A stretch of DNA of 64,000 bases from the NCBI GenBank assembly GCA_008638375.1, contig CM018048.1, positions 5,557,089-5,621,088 of the forward strand, in the 5' to 3' direction. Numbering within the stretch: the stretch's first letter is position 1; every line of letters begins with the position of its first letter. Shown one piece after another: positions 25,576-37,483 of this stretch. The translations under genes were made by a program, and so were the position numbers. This DNA comes from Nyssa sinensis (Eukaryota; Streptophyta; Magnoliopsida; Cornales; Nyssaceae). The notes under the pieces are model-generated. The model was not told where the DNA came from and ran no database searches. It saw only the letters and a list, made by a program, of their open reading frames with translations.

Positions 25576-26238
25576 GTATTATCTTTTGTTGGTGATTAAG
25601 ATAACTATAGAATTCTTCTTTGAATTTCTGTAATTCTTTTTGGTTAAATTTTTGGAAATACCATTCTCTAAATAGAGAATATTTCTCTTGACAGAATTCT
25701 ACATTGATCGTTTTTCGATCTATGATAAATTCTGTTGTAGAATCCATTAAATTGTAAAATTCATTTCACTAGCCATTGGAGATGTTCTCCTAGTATTCGG
25801 CTGATTTTGTTGGTAAATTCCATGAGGAATTTGATTTGGGGATATTGTGATTCCTTCTAAGTGAATGGACTCAGGAGGAATGGATTCTTGATCATTTTCA
25901 GGAAATTTTTCCTCTTCTGTTTCATGGAACTTGAAAGGTAAAACAAAAGGTCTAAAAGATGTAAAAGAATGTGTAGAGGATGAAGGAATAGACATTCTTG
26001 AAGTATAGCTCCTTGAAGACAAAGTTCTAGGCAATATTTGCCTAGGCTGTCTTTGAAAGCTGATTACAACATCACCATCTGATGTTTGCATAATTTGATC
26101 AAGATTATTATGGACAACGGGCTGAGGAGGAACAACATTTTGAATTGTCCATGATTCTGGAAGGGTAATTTCTTCCCAATCTATCATCCTTGGTTGAGCT
26201 ATATTGAATGTTAATAAATTAGTCTCATTAATAATCAT
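25553..26238 (-). pseudogene. endogenous caulimovirid (pararetrovirus) fragment, right copy
   Basis: Inverted partner of 24792-25548. On the minus strand a 163-codon frame (26238 down to 25747) is intact where the left copy has a stop. Its stop codon overlaps the ATG (25747-25745) of a second frame of 65 codons that runs into the palindrome spacer. The first frame carries the 'DWEEITLPESW' motif and a Ser/Pro/Gln-rich tail. The virus-like unit is incomplete: no reverse transcriptase, protease or coat zinc-finger is present in the window. An unrelated retroelement remains possible. Confidence 0.55.
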
Positions 26239-26310
26239 ACTGTAACCTGTGTACCTTATGGTGTAGGCCTTTTGACTCTGATCAATAAACTATATCTATA
26301 GAGTATATGC

Positions 26311-26343
<33 letters not shown>

Positions 26344-26753
26344 TCTTGGAAGTGTTCCTTTTTTCCTTTTTTGGAGGGAAGGATAGATGATATAATAAAT
26401 GAAGTTTGGGTATTCTGCTCTACTAATATGATTTCATTTTTTTTTTCATTTTCGATATAGCTATAAAAAAAAAAAAAAAAACACACGGTCTTTGGTGGGA
26501 AGGGGAATGCGAATTGTAGGATACCAGGCTCTTAGTCCGATCTAACGAGAAATCGGCCGGTTAAATGGGAAAGTTAAAAATAGTTCTCGTTTCAACGAAC
26601 TGAACAGTTGTTTAAAACTATAATAATATGGCAAAATTCCAAGCTAAGTTTTCTCTCTCGTTTCTTATATCAATTCTCAACCTCTATTCAGTTCATCACA
26701 ACGTGATCCAGCGACTCTCCCCGTTGACAACTCCGGCAGATTTGGAGATTCTA
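26239..26753. repeat. right palindrome arm, inner segment
   Basis: Inverted match of 21020-21459 ('ataccaggctcttagtccga', 'cagttcatcacaacgtgatc'). It includes a (TA)n run at about 26312-26342 and ends at the target site of the following solo LTR. Confidence 0.65.
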
Positions 26754-29574
26754 TGTCATGCCCTGAATTTCCACGAACCCGGGGAATGAGTTAAATGAAA
26801 TGAGAAAATTAAATGAAAGACAATTAAGTAGGTTTAGTTGATTAGGCCTTCATTTTCCCATGTTTCCCCAAGATTTGAAGTGAAGACTTGTTATTTAGCT
26901 TAACCAAATTGACCTCCTAATGCCACTCAAACATCCCTCCTATTTAATGTTCAAATTAATTTAATTCATGTTCAAAAATGGTTTCCAAAACATCCCTAAA
27001 ATGTCTTAGAAGTATGGCCCAAATTGGCCCCAAAATGCCCCAAGGCATAGGCCAATAATAGGTCAAGAAGTCTACCTAAAATGGTCCAATTATGTGGCCT
27101 AACATGGCCTAGAAGAGTGGCCAAACATAGCCCAATTGAGTGATCAAACATAGTCCTAAATGGTGGCCAAACATGGTCTAAAAATTGGCCAAACATGGTC
27201 CAAAATGGTGCCCCATTATATCTCAAAAGGTGTCTAAAAAATGACTCAAAAAGGTGGCCAAAAAATGGTGTCAAGGAGGGGTGTCAGGGGTCGTCGCGCA
27301 GGGGTAGCAGCAGGCAGGCCATGGCAAGGCAGTGGGTGCACAGGGGAGCGAGGCTGGGCGCGCACGCATGGGGGGATGCACGGGCTACGGGTTGGGGCAT
27401 GCTGTCTGATTTTTTTTCCTTTTCTACAGAAACACTGTAGCAACAATGTATTTACTGCAAGTGAATTTCTCTGTCTGCTGCACTAAATTTCTCCGTTTTT
27501 CCAATTTTTTTCCAAAGCTTTTAAGACCATTTTTAACCCACTTCTTCAAGGTTTCTAAACCCTCATTTTGGGCATTTATTTCCCCCATTTGAATGGTGTT
27601 TTACACACTTAATTCCCCCTTTAATTTCATAAAATTTTTGGCATAACTCCTTTGGTTTTCTAAGCATTTTTCTTTCACCTAATGTCCACAATATTTCATA
27701 TGCATAATTATATCGCAACCCACCCTAACTCGGTGGCCACAACTCATGTAAATTTAAATATACATTGCCTAATTATACAATCTATCATGCATGCACCTAC
27801 ACTTGAACTTAAAAATCATAAACTTCATATTCATTACAATACACAAGGTCCTTTCCATTCTTTTCATGATACACAAATTTTCTACAATACTATTTCATAT
27901 AGTTTAGGACTTATGCTCTTATACAACATCAAAATATAATGTCCCGAGGGTCAAATCTTCTTCATAGTCCATTTTCCTTCCTTTCCCCAAAACTTCAACA
28001 AGTTTTATGTACCGGGAGCGTTATTTGTAATATGATATCCCACGGATGGGTTAGCTCAACTGCTAGTATAACACAATGCTAATGCTAGGAACAAATTTAA
28101 GGCGTGGCATGTGCAAGTGTACATTTTAGAAGCTATTACCCCATAATCCCTCGATGCTATGCAATATCAATATGCATGACACACACATGCAACTTTATGC
28201 CACACTCATGTCTCGTTTATGGATCGTTCCCGATGGACCATGAGTACTAACACCAGTTCACGGATCACTTCCGTTGGATACTAGGCACCAATGCAATAGC
28301 CAATTTTAGATTTTTCACCACAGGATCTACACCCTCATAATGCATAGCACCAAATGCTCAACCCACACCATGTTTCCAAGAAATCACAATATGCCAAAAT
28401 GCCATGATTTCATTATGCAACTTCAATGAGACAATTTATCATATACATGGTGTTCACCTCAAGTCATGCATTTTACCCAACATAAATCATAACTTTAAAA
28501 TCCCTAAACTTCCTTTACATGAACATAAGCTATAAACTATCTATTTCAACACATACTTAAGCCACATTTTCACAATCTCACTAATTCACAAAGAACAGTA
28601 TATTTTCATAAAGCACCAATGTATCTAACCATCACATCTTCCAAAACACAAGATGTATCAACATGAGTATAAGCTAAAATATAATAATCCATACACATAG
28701 ACAAGGTACATCTTCATTATAGCAACAAATCATCAAATAACTCAAAGAACACACAACCACCTAAACTACCAACTCTAAGTTTTCAAAGTAACTACCTTCT
28801 AAGTGATTTCTTAACATCAAATAAACACCTTAAACACTCAAACAACATATAGAAAGGCAAGAAAACTCAAATCTATTCCTAACTTAGCAAGTTATCATAC
28901 CTATAATGGTTTTTCTCAAACCAAGGAAGTTGTGTTCACTGCACAACTGAACTGTTCGATGCGAATATAGGTCTTGATGAGAGGAACAACTTCCTAGAAA
29001 GAAGCCTCGCAAGAATCCTGACCTAAGGGTGTGTTTCGGTGGCTTGAAGCTTGGAGAACCTAGGGTTTTTCTTCACCTTTTCTCCATGAACATGTGCTGC
29101 TCTGAATTTCATACTAAAATGTGATAAAAATACACTAAGGGGCTGTATTTATAGTGGAAGGGCAAAGGTGCAAAGTGACCCTGTTGCCCTTAATGAATTT
29201 GGGACCCCGTTACACTACAACCCGTCCTGAAACGCCTCAATTCGATATTTTGTTTTAGCCAAAGTTTTTAAAATCATTTTAAATAAAAATTTTCAAAAAA
29301 ATAAATTTTCGCCTATGGCCAGGTTTGGCCGGATCCACCCGGGATGCCCTTTTGCTCTAATTTCTAAAATTGTCTTCGAACAGGCTCAAATTTCTACAGG
29401 AGGTGTATTTTAATATTCTAAGCATATTTCTCTTCTATGAAACACTCAAAATATACTTCTAAACATGATTTATGTCTAAACGATGTATGTTTAACGCCCT
29501 ACCGGCAAACCGTGCAAGAATAATGCCCTTTCGGCAAAAATGAAAAATTTATCCTCAATTTTCAAGTCTTTACA
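26754..29574 (+). mobile_element. solo LTR (2.8 kb) in the right palindrome arm
   Basis: It starts TGTCATGCCCTGAATT and ends GTCTTTACA, with the perfect 5-bp target duplication TTCTA (26749-26753 and 29575-29579). Excising it restores the arm: the left-arm complement reads 'gagattctatctcttcagta' without a break. It contains no gag-pol frame, only short frames. A GC-rich block lies at 27270-27400 inside otherwise AT-rich DNA. The strand is nominal, since TG...CA ends do not give orientation. Confidence 0.85.
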
Positions 29575-30286
29575 TTCTATCTCTTCAGTAAATGACTTCT
29601 CTCTTCATTTCTCTAGTCCTCTGATTATCTCTTTTTCTTCCTCTGATCTATCCTCTTTTTCTCTTCCATTTATTTTCTCACTCCACCTCTGGCGGTCATG
29701 AACAGCAGGTAACAAACGGTAGCCTGATTTCTCTCTCATTCTCTGGTAATCTTCTTTTTCTCTTTCTCTGGCTCTCTCTTCCCCTAATTTCTTTCCTTTT
29801 CTATTGAATCTCAAAATTCTCTCTTCCTCTGGTTAGGACTGTTAGGTCTGTTAGGGAAATTAATAAAACAATTTTTGTGAAATTAAATCTAACAATTATT
29901 TGTATGTGAACTAGTTAAATTGCAAGATGTAATTTGAGAAGCGGTTAATTTTTTTTTCACAAACTTATAAGGCTGGTTTATTTCGATCATGCCAATTATT
30001 TGAGTTGAATGTAGTTTGGTTGCGATTCTTTTCTTTGTATGAATGTGTTTGGAATGCCTAATTTTCATATGTTTCAACAAAACTGATTAGTACTTTTGAT
30101 GTAGATGTATGTTCCAAAATGTCTGAGAGTTTTTCACATACAACATGCTCACTCATATCTCAATTTGTCATAGAATATGTTTTAGATTATCTCTTGCCAT
30201 ATTTGTATATATTGACTCTTTGTGGATGCTTGATTTATGTTTTGATTTATCTCTAATTTCTGGAACTGATAAACCGATGCTATACA
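29575..30286. repeat. right palindrome arm, non-coding
   Basis: Inverted match of about 20330-21015, including the 'aattgcaagatgtaatttga' and 'tttcgatcatgccaattatt' stretches. No gene. Confidence 0.6.
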
Positions 30287-30582
30287 CAAGGGCGGAACTA
30301 GGAAAATTATTAGAGGGCTAGAAAATTTTAGTGAAAATTTTGAGTTGGACCAAAATTTGGGGGTGAAAAATGAGAGAAATGATGGGTAAAGATTGGGCTA
30401 GGCCAAAATTTTTGAAGGTGGGCTAAAATTTTGAATGAGAAATGAGAGAAATAATTGGTAAAGAGTGGGTTAAATTTTAGACTGAGCTAATTGTGAAAGG
30501 GGTCAAAATTTTACATATATAAAAAAAATTATAATTTAAGGGGCTATAGCCTGGCCCAGCTCCCGTAGACCTTCCGCCCTTG
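30287..30582. mobile_element. small hAT-like MITE, right-arm copy
   Basis: Inverted allele of 20027-20320: ends CAAGGGCGGAA and, reversed, CAAGGGCGGAA, flanked by GCTATACA (30279-30286 and 30583-30590), the complement of the left-arm duplication TGTATAGC. Confidence 0.75.
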
Positions 30583-32393
30583 GCTATACATGAAGTGGTA
30601 AACATTGTCGATGAACTGATAAACTGATGCATGTCAATAAACTAATAAACAGTGTGTTTCTGTTCTTTCTCTAAGCCTCTAATAGGACAGTTGATAATCT
30701 GAAAACAGGGTAGCTGTAATTTATTTTATTATTGGCCTTTAACAAGTTTCAAATTTTTTTTATACGTTGTTGTGATGTTAAGACATTCCAGAGTTTTACA
30801 ATTGTTAATGTAGGAAAGTGATAAAAAAAATTAGAATTTTTTGTATAATTTAATTTATTAATAATAAATATTTTTGTTACGTAATTATGATGTCATGGTT
30901 TGATTTCGGTTAACCTGATGGTTGAAACGCTATCCCGTGACTCGGCCATTTTTCTAGTTCCAAAAATGGTTTGGATTTTAGAACATACGTAGAGAGATTA
31001 GAAACTCCCCCAACAATTTCGTTGAATACTTGAACTTTGTTGATCTCTCATCTAAAGGTAGTCCTTAAAACTCATTCCATTGTGATCACAAATCCTTTCG
31101 CCTCACTTACCATGTATTTAAATAGATATATACTTCTGTATCTTTGTATATTATTTGTAGTCTATTTTATTCTAATCTCATCTGTAATCTTGAGATTTTT
31201 CTTTGTTTGATTTTCTATCATTTAACAAATTTAGGCACTGTGTATGGATCTCTTTCTCTCAATAAATTTGAAGATGTATTATAATTTTTTTAAGCATTTT
31301 GTTATGTTTTTGTAACACGTGAATTGTTTAATGCAATAATATTGGTTGAAGAATTTGCATAGAGAGTTTGAACAATTAGGTACAATGTCAATTTCAGTTT
31401 ATAGTTGTCACTTTGCATTCCCACCTCACTCCCTTTCGCCCCTCCCCCCAACAAAAAAAGAAAAAGAAAAAACCTATTGTGATATAGTGTTCTATGTGAA
31501 TCAAAACTTATACAATTGTCTACTCCATTTGTCTAGAACAAAAAGGGCTAGCCTTGTGCTTGGGGCTCCCGTCACTAGAGGGTTTGGGGAGGATTAGGTG
31601 AATGTAGCTTAATAATTTTGTTACATTTTAGGAATTATCTGTATAACATGAGGTAAAATTTAACACATGTGATCACTTTGTATTTACATTTTACTAGTTG
31701 CATACAAATGGATTTGGTGTTAGGTAAGAAAAAACTTTCAGAAATGAAAAAGTCTAAAAGTTTACTTCCATCTTTTTAATTCCTTTCAACAATTAAAATG
31801 GGTAAATGCGACTTCTACAAGTCTTAGAGCAGTGCACCCAAGTGAAGAGCCACCTTCTCCCCAAGTCAAGCATTTAATTTCTTTTATGTAATTCCAATAC
31901 ATTCAACTGCTTTGGAGACCATCTTTCACCAGAAGATCTAGCAACGAGTCACACTCACACTCAACAATTATGTCTCTAGAACTCTAATCTCTAACTAATA
32001 TTAACCCCATCGGAAGGTCATAAATTTTAGACGTAATTGCAAAACACTGACTAAATAGCCCTTGAAAAAAAAAAAAAAAAAAACATAGCCTTCTTGGCCT
32101 CCTCTAAGATGTCATTAATGCTCATAGGGCCCAAACTCTCCATAATTGCTTTTGTTTTGGATGATTAAGATGAACTTAGAATTGTTGTTCTGGTGGTTGT
32201 TATTTGTTTATTTATCTTTTGATAAGTTGCAGTCCAAAAATCCAAAAATTAAAGTCATCTATTAAATCTACTGAGAACATTTAATGAAAAGGAAGAGCCT
32301 CAAAGAATGCACCTATGTTCAGAACCAAAAGTCTAAAACTACTTATAGTCCAAAAAATAATAATAACATTACCTTTGGACGAATAACTAAAAA
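30583..32393. repeat. right palindrome arm, non-coding
   Basis: Inverted match of about 18240-20026, including 'ctttttgttctagacaaatg' (complement near 31530) and 'aacaacaattctaagttca' (complement near 32180). Short open frames here are mirrored by equivalent ones in the left arm and look like chance. No gene is supported. Confidence 0.6.
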
Positions 32394-33082
32394 CAATTTC
32401 CGGGTAATGGAAGATAGAGAAGATAAGCGGATTTGGATGCTGGATAAGTTATCCTTTTCTGTTAGCTCTTTTTACAAGAGTTTGTTTATTAAGGAAGGTA
32501 ATCTTTTTCCTTGGAAGCTCACTTAGCATTCAAAAGCTCCCCCCAAAGCCTCATTCTTCGCTTGGGAAGCTTCTTGGAAGGCCATTTTAACGACGAAAAA
32601 TTTGAAGAAGAGAGGCTTTCTTTTGGCAAGCAGATGCTACTTTTGTAAAAATGACGAATAAAGAGTGGATCACCTCCTTATTCATTGTCATGTCCCTTGG
32701 AGCTGCTGGAACCTTGTTCATGCCACTTTTGGTCTCTCATGGGTCACACCAAGCTCTGTCAAAGACTTCCTGTTGGCGTGGGAAGGGTACATCCTACCTG
32801 AAGAAATCAAGAGGATTTGGAGACTAGCCTCTATTTTCCTCTTGTGGTGCCTTTGGAAAGAAAAGAACAATCGTGTCTTTGAAGATAAAGAGCTTCCTAC
32901 TCCTCATCTTAAAGATATTTTTTGCGTTTACTATTTTTTTGGGCCAAAAAGGCTTTTCTTGTGAATGTCACTTCTTTTGTTGACTTTTTAGGGTTGTTAA
33001 ATCCGATGTAAAGCTTTTGAAGTTTTTGCCCTTTTGCCCTTCTTGGGCTTCTTAATATATACACTTCTTACTCATAAAAAAA
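32394..33082 (+). mobile_element. L1 LINE 3' fragment (ORF2 zinc-binding end plus poly-A)
   Basis: Present only in the right arm; the left arm reads straight across (near 18225). The plus strand encodes the C-terminal part of an L1 ORF2, the reverse-transcriptase zinc-binding region: 'FSVSSFYKSLF', 'KAPPKASFFAWEA', then 'CYFCKND', 'VDHLLIHC' and 'FLLWCLWKEKNNRVF'. The frame is broken by TAG at 32524 and a TAA near 32659. A 3' untranslated part follows, ending in a short A run at about 33075-33082. It is a dead, heavily 5'-truncated copy. Confidence 0.85.
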
Positions 33083-33359
33083 GATATGCCTTATCGCATC
33101 CAAGAAAGATTTCTCCAACAATACCAGGGTATTTATTCGTGATTAACAGGGTCTAAGGTAAAATGTAATGATGCATCTAAGGTAAAATGATGTACTATAG
33201 ACATTGAGAGCACTCAACCCAAACGACATCCATACAAAACAGTATCAATACAACAATAGGGAACTGAGTACAATAGCAAGAAATGTGTTTAGTATACTAC
33301 TGATTCCCAATCTGTTAGTTCACGTGTATCAATAGAACCCAAGAGAGCCATTATTATCA
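33083..33359. repeat. right palindrome arm, non-coding
   Basis: Inverted match of 17960-18230 ('taccttagaccctgttaatc' complement; 'tactgattcccaatctgtta'). No gene. Confidence 0.6.
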
Positions 33360-33985
33360 GTTTTGTTGGGCCACACTACCTGTAGCCAATCCTTCCATAA
33401 TTTTTACATTGAACGAGCAAGGCATAATAGTTCACATAATGACAAAGTTTAAATCAGTAGACCCAACTTTGACAATAAAACATGAATATATATATATATA
33501 CATACATATACACACACATATAAACATATGCATACATTATTTAACATGCACATATATCTAATGTGTTTCTCTTCTCTCTATGAGTGCAAGTGTGTTTACA
33601 TATTTTTAAAAAAATATGAAAAAATCACGAAGAAGTAAAACCAAATCACAGTTGAATTCACTCACAAAGCATCAAAGCACAACATCGAATCAATAAATCA
33701 AAATCAAAACAAAAAAAAAAAGATTAAAAATGTAAAAGAAGTACCTCATGGTAACCAATTTCTCCTCTCTACGGCTCTTCTATAGATATCTCCAATGTCT
33801 ACACAATCAAAGAGTCGTATTAGTGATATCCAATAAACTGGTCTATAGAGTGAGACAGATCAGAAACCCTCAAATCCACGGTTTGTGGGAAGAGACACAA
33901 GAGCGAACTTGAGGGAGCTTGATGACTGCAACTGAGTGATACAGTACCACCGTTAGACTATCATAAACCCTAGACACGTGCTGGT
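33360..33985 (-). repeat. 0.6-kb repeat unit, copy R1
   Basis: Inverted copy of 17335-17950 with all landmarks in reverse order ('tcagttttgttgggcc', 'tcagtagacccaactttga', 'ctggtctatagagtgagac', 'taccaccgttagactat'). Confidence 0.65.
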
Positions 33986-34064
33986 TTAAGTGACACACTC
34001 ACACGAGTCCTCGATTATGTGAAAAGTCCGTAATGTCCCACCAAGACCATGTTTGTTTTTTATA

Positions 34065-34327
34065 CTCCCTTTGTCCCAAGTTAAGAGTCCCTTATTCCAT
34101 TTTTTCATGTCCCAAAATAAAAGTTCTGTTTGAAAAGTCAATGCATAAAATTATAGTAAAGTTTCCAAATTATCCTTCTTACCAATTTAATGTGTTGTAA
34201 TAGACAGAGTGAAAGAAGGTTAGTATTATCAAATTACACTACTTATTTAAGTGTGAAAGCATTAAATACATATCCTATTAAAAAGTTAGTTTTCCCAAAA
34301 AAGGCTCTTAATATGGGACGGAGGGAG
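34065..34327. mobile_element. Stowaway-like MITE, right-arm copy
   Basis: 263 bp, starting CTCCCTTTGTCCC and ending GGGACGGAGGGAG, with TA at 34063-34064 and 34328-34329. It is the inverted partner of 16981-17243, with several substitutions between them. Confidence 0.85.
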
Positions 34328-34447
34328 TAGCTATTTCAAAAATGACACAAAAAATGAAATCACACCAGTAGAGCAAAACACCCAAACTTCATTTATTATA
34401 TGTATCCCTGCCTCCAAAAAGGGAAAAAAAGGAACACTTCCAATAAG

Positions 34448-34915
34448 ACATAACAGTTCACGTAATGACAAAGTTTAAATCAGTAAACCCAAATTCGACA
34501 ATAAAACATGAATATATATATACACACATATACACACACATATAAACATATACATACATTATTTAACATGCACATATATCTAATGTGTTTCTCTTCTCTC
34601 TACGTATGCAAATGTGTTTACATATTTTAAAAAAAAATATGAAAAATTCACGAAGAACTAAAAAAACATAAAAGAAGTACTGGTAACCGATTTCTCCTCT
34701 CTACGGTTCCTCTATAGATATCTCTAGTGTCTGCACAATCAAAGAGTTGTATTAGTGATATCCAATAAACTGGTCTATAGAGCGAGACAAATTAGAAACC
34801 CTTAAATCCATAGTTTGTGGGAAGAGACATAGGAGCGAACTTGAGGGAGCTTGATGACTACAGTTGAGTGATACAGTACCACCGTTGGACTATAAAAACC
34901 CTAGACACGTGTTGG
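34448..34915 (-). repeat. 0.6-kb repeat unit, copy R2 (internally shortened)
   Basis: Third inverted copy. It joins the 'ggaacacttcca' repeat directly to 'gacataacagttcacg' near 34445, skipping about 0.6 kb present between the equivalent points in the left arm. It also lacks part of the internal sequence near 34655-34680. Confidence 0.6.
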
Positions 34916-34929
34916 GTTTAGTCACACAC

Positions 34930-35082
34930 TTACACCTAGGAGAGCCAGTATTATCAGTTTTGTTAGGCCAAACTACCCGTAGCCAATCTTTCCACAATTT
35001 TTACATTGAACCAGCAAGACATAACAGTTCACGTAATGACAAAGTTTAAATCAATAGACCCAAATTCGACAATAAAACATGA

Positions 35083-35113
<31 letters not shown>

Positions 35114-35570
35114 TATAAACATATACATACATTATTTAACATGCACATATATCTAATGTGTTTCTCTTCTCTCTATGTGTGCAAGTGTGTTTACATATTT
35201 TTAAACAAATATGAAAAATTCATGAAGAACTAAAACCAAATCATAGTTAAATTCACTCACAAAGCATCAAAGCATAACATCGAATCAACAAATCAAAATC
35301 AAAACAAAAAAAAAAGGATTAAAAACGTAAAAGTACCTCATGGTAACCGATTTCTCCTCTCTACAGTCCCTTTACAGATATCTTTAGTGTCTGCACAATC
35401 AAAGAGCTGTATTAGTGATATTCAATAAACTGGTCTATAGAGCGAGATAGATCAGAAACCCTCAAATCCACGGTTTGTGGGAAGAGACACAGGAGTGAAC
35501 CTAAGGGAGCTTGATTACTGCAGTTGAGTGATACAGTACCACCGTTGGACTATAAAAACCCTAGACACAT
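34930..35570 (-). repeat. 0.6-kb repeat unit, copy R3
   Basis: Inverted copy of the L1 unit at 15693-16330. It leads into the hAT-like element at 35577 at the same place where the L1 copy meets its truncated hAT-like element. Confidence 0.65.
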
Positions 35571-35576
35571 GCTGAG

Positions 35577-36872
35577 TATACCTGGCAAAATGGGCGGGTT
35601 GGGCGGGTTGAAAACGGGTCAGATCCAGATATGACCCACAACTAAACGGGTCCATTACGGGTCGGGTCGGACTGGGTCAACCCATTTTTTTCCTTTTTCT
35701 CCTCCTATGAATTTAAATACTTACTTAAAGTTTTGTGCTTCTAAGAAGAAAATATACACAATTCACAGGGCTTTTAAGTCTCAGTTTCCACTCATTCTAT
35801 AAGGGGCAAATAGATACAGCAATAGCTAAACAATCTGGGAAGGGATTAATAGAATGCAAGGAAAAGAGCTATCAGATTCGAAAACAGAAAAAGAACAATC
35901 TGTTCAAGGCATGATTTTTTTATCTTCTGTCCATGAACGAAACTAATATAAATTATCCTACACTTTTGATTAACTGGAAGGTAATATTTATAGTTTGTTA
36001 GTAAGATTCAACTCACAAATAAACCAAAACTTCAAGCATATATACCTTTTAAAAAGCATACAAAAAAACATGTAAACAGAATTATAAGGGAAAGAAGGTT
36101 CATAAGCATTAGGCCATTGACATTATGTTTTGCTTATATACACTACAAGCAGTTCCCAAGCTGCTGAAAAAGATACAATATCAGAACCATAATTTCAGCT
36201 TGTTCTCACAAAATCAATTGTAACAGTTTATTACACAGACTTCAAAATTCAAATTCCCCATAACACGTCTACATCAAAGAAATATCAAAACAAGCTCACA
36301 AATGGTCAATGATATTGCTAAAGCTCATCAGAATGAAACCACTGACTTGAAATGGGTTGAAGATTGCAACTGAGAGAGAGCAGTATCACTTTCTTCGTTT
36401 TCATCAAAATCTACTGGTAACATCCCATTGATATATTAGTGAACAGAGTTGTGCTATTAAATGAAGGGAAAAAATTTCCACAAACTATTTTCCAGATGAT
36501 TACGAATGAAAAAATGAAGGGAAAAAAATTCCACAAAATCATTTGTAATAGTCTGGTCAAAAGTTACCAAAAAAAACTAATACCCAGCAATCCTTATTTG
36601 GTACAAATGTTCCAAAAAAAATTAATGGGGTGAAGCTCAGATCAGTCAACGATCAAACGATAATTCGACATCACCTTGGCTGCAATAACAGTTGCCCGTA
36701 AGAGAACAACTCTCTCTCACGCAGGCCCTCCAGGTTGCCTCGCCAAAAAACTGGTCGGATTTTAAATGCTTGATCTCCTAAAAAATTTATTATCACAGCT
36801 CCTTATATTGGATTCTGAATCAACAGCAACGAGGATCCAATCCTCACTCACGCACACAAATGGGTGTGTATG

Positions 36873-36903
<31 letters not shown>

Positions 36904-37483
36904 GTATACACACTAAAACTTTAGGGAAAAGAAGATTGAAGGGCTGTTGATTTTTTTGATGAAATCATCGACTCCGTTGACAATTTACAGAGAGGGGAAA
37001 CCACTCTTAAAAACATTCCATCTCCTTGTTTGAGCCTCATTCTTGAGCTAAACCCTAACAACGGATTGAAGAATAAAAAACAAGAGATAAGAATGGGCGT
37101 TTTTTACCTCAGCCATTGCTGATCAGATCAAAGGGGACGATGAGAGCTTCCAACCAAGAGAGTGCAGACAATTGAGAAATGATAGAGAAGGGCGGCCTGT
37201 GTGCGTGAGGAGGATTGGACGGGGAATGAGAGAGAAACGAGAGAGAAGGGCGACCTGTGTGCGTGAGTGAAGCTTGGACGGGGAATGAGAGAGAACCCTA
37301 GATTCAGGGTTATATACCAACCCATTTTGAACCCATTGTTGACCCATACTCAACCTGTAAAACTGACGGGTTGACTAAACCCAACCTCTTTTTGACCTGT
37401 TTAAAATATAAGACAATCCAACCCGTTATTTAATGGGCAGATCCAAGCAGGTTGATGGATCCGGATTATGTTTGCTAGGTCTA
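35577..37483. mobile_element. hAT-like non-autonomous element (1.9 kb)
   Basis: Inverted ends TATACCTGGCAAA and, reversed, TAGACCTAGCAAA. The left sub-terminal region is full of GGGCGGGTT/CGGGTC words. The left flank ATGCTGAG matches GTGCTGAG beside the truncated left-arm copy, giving a plausible 8-bp target duplication. After the right end at 37483 the expected duplication is missing and unrelated DNA begins, so the palindrome arm ends exactly at this terminus. No transposase frame is present. A TA/TG microsatellite lies near 36870-36910. Confidence 0.65.

Larger units (their letters stand above)
15441..37483. repeat. giant interrupted palindrome centred at about 25,536
   Basis: The left arm (15441-25496) and right arm (25576-37483) are inverted copies around a 79-bp spacer (25497-25575). 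Matching blocks, by eye: 24787-25496 with 25576-26283; about 21020-21459 with 26284-26753; about 17950-21010 with 29575-33380; 16981-17243 with 34065-34327; 15693-16330 with 34930-35575; and 15441-15692 with the end of the hAT-like element at 37483. Apparent gaps are arm-specific insertions, plus an extra copy of the 0.6-kb unit on the right. Divergence is several per cent, so the arms are not identical. Confidence 0.85.

Noticed and set aside
27195..27486. Overlapping frames in a GC-rich block
   Set aside because: They lie inside the solo LTR 26754-29574, lack domains, and occur on both strands of the same GC-rich stretch.
15441..37483. Assembly artefact as the cause of the palindrome
   Set aside because: Arms differ by scattered substitutions and by private insertions that carry their own target duplications, which a mis-joined copy would not show.
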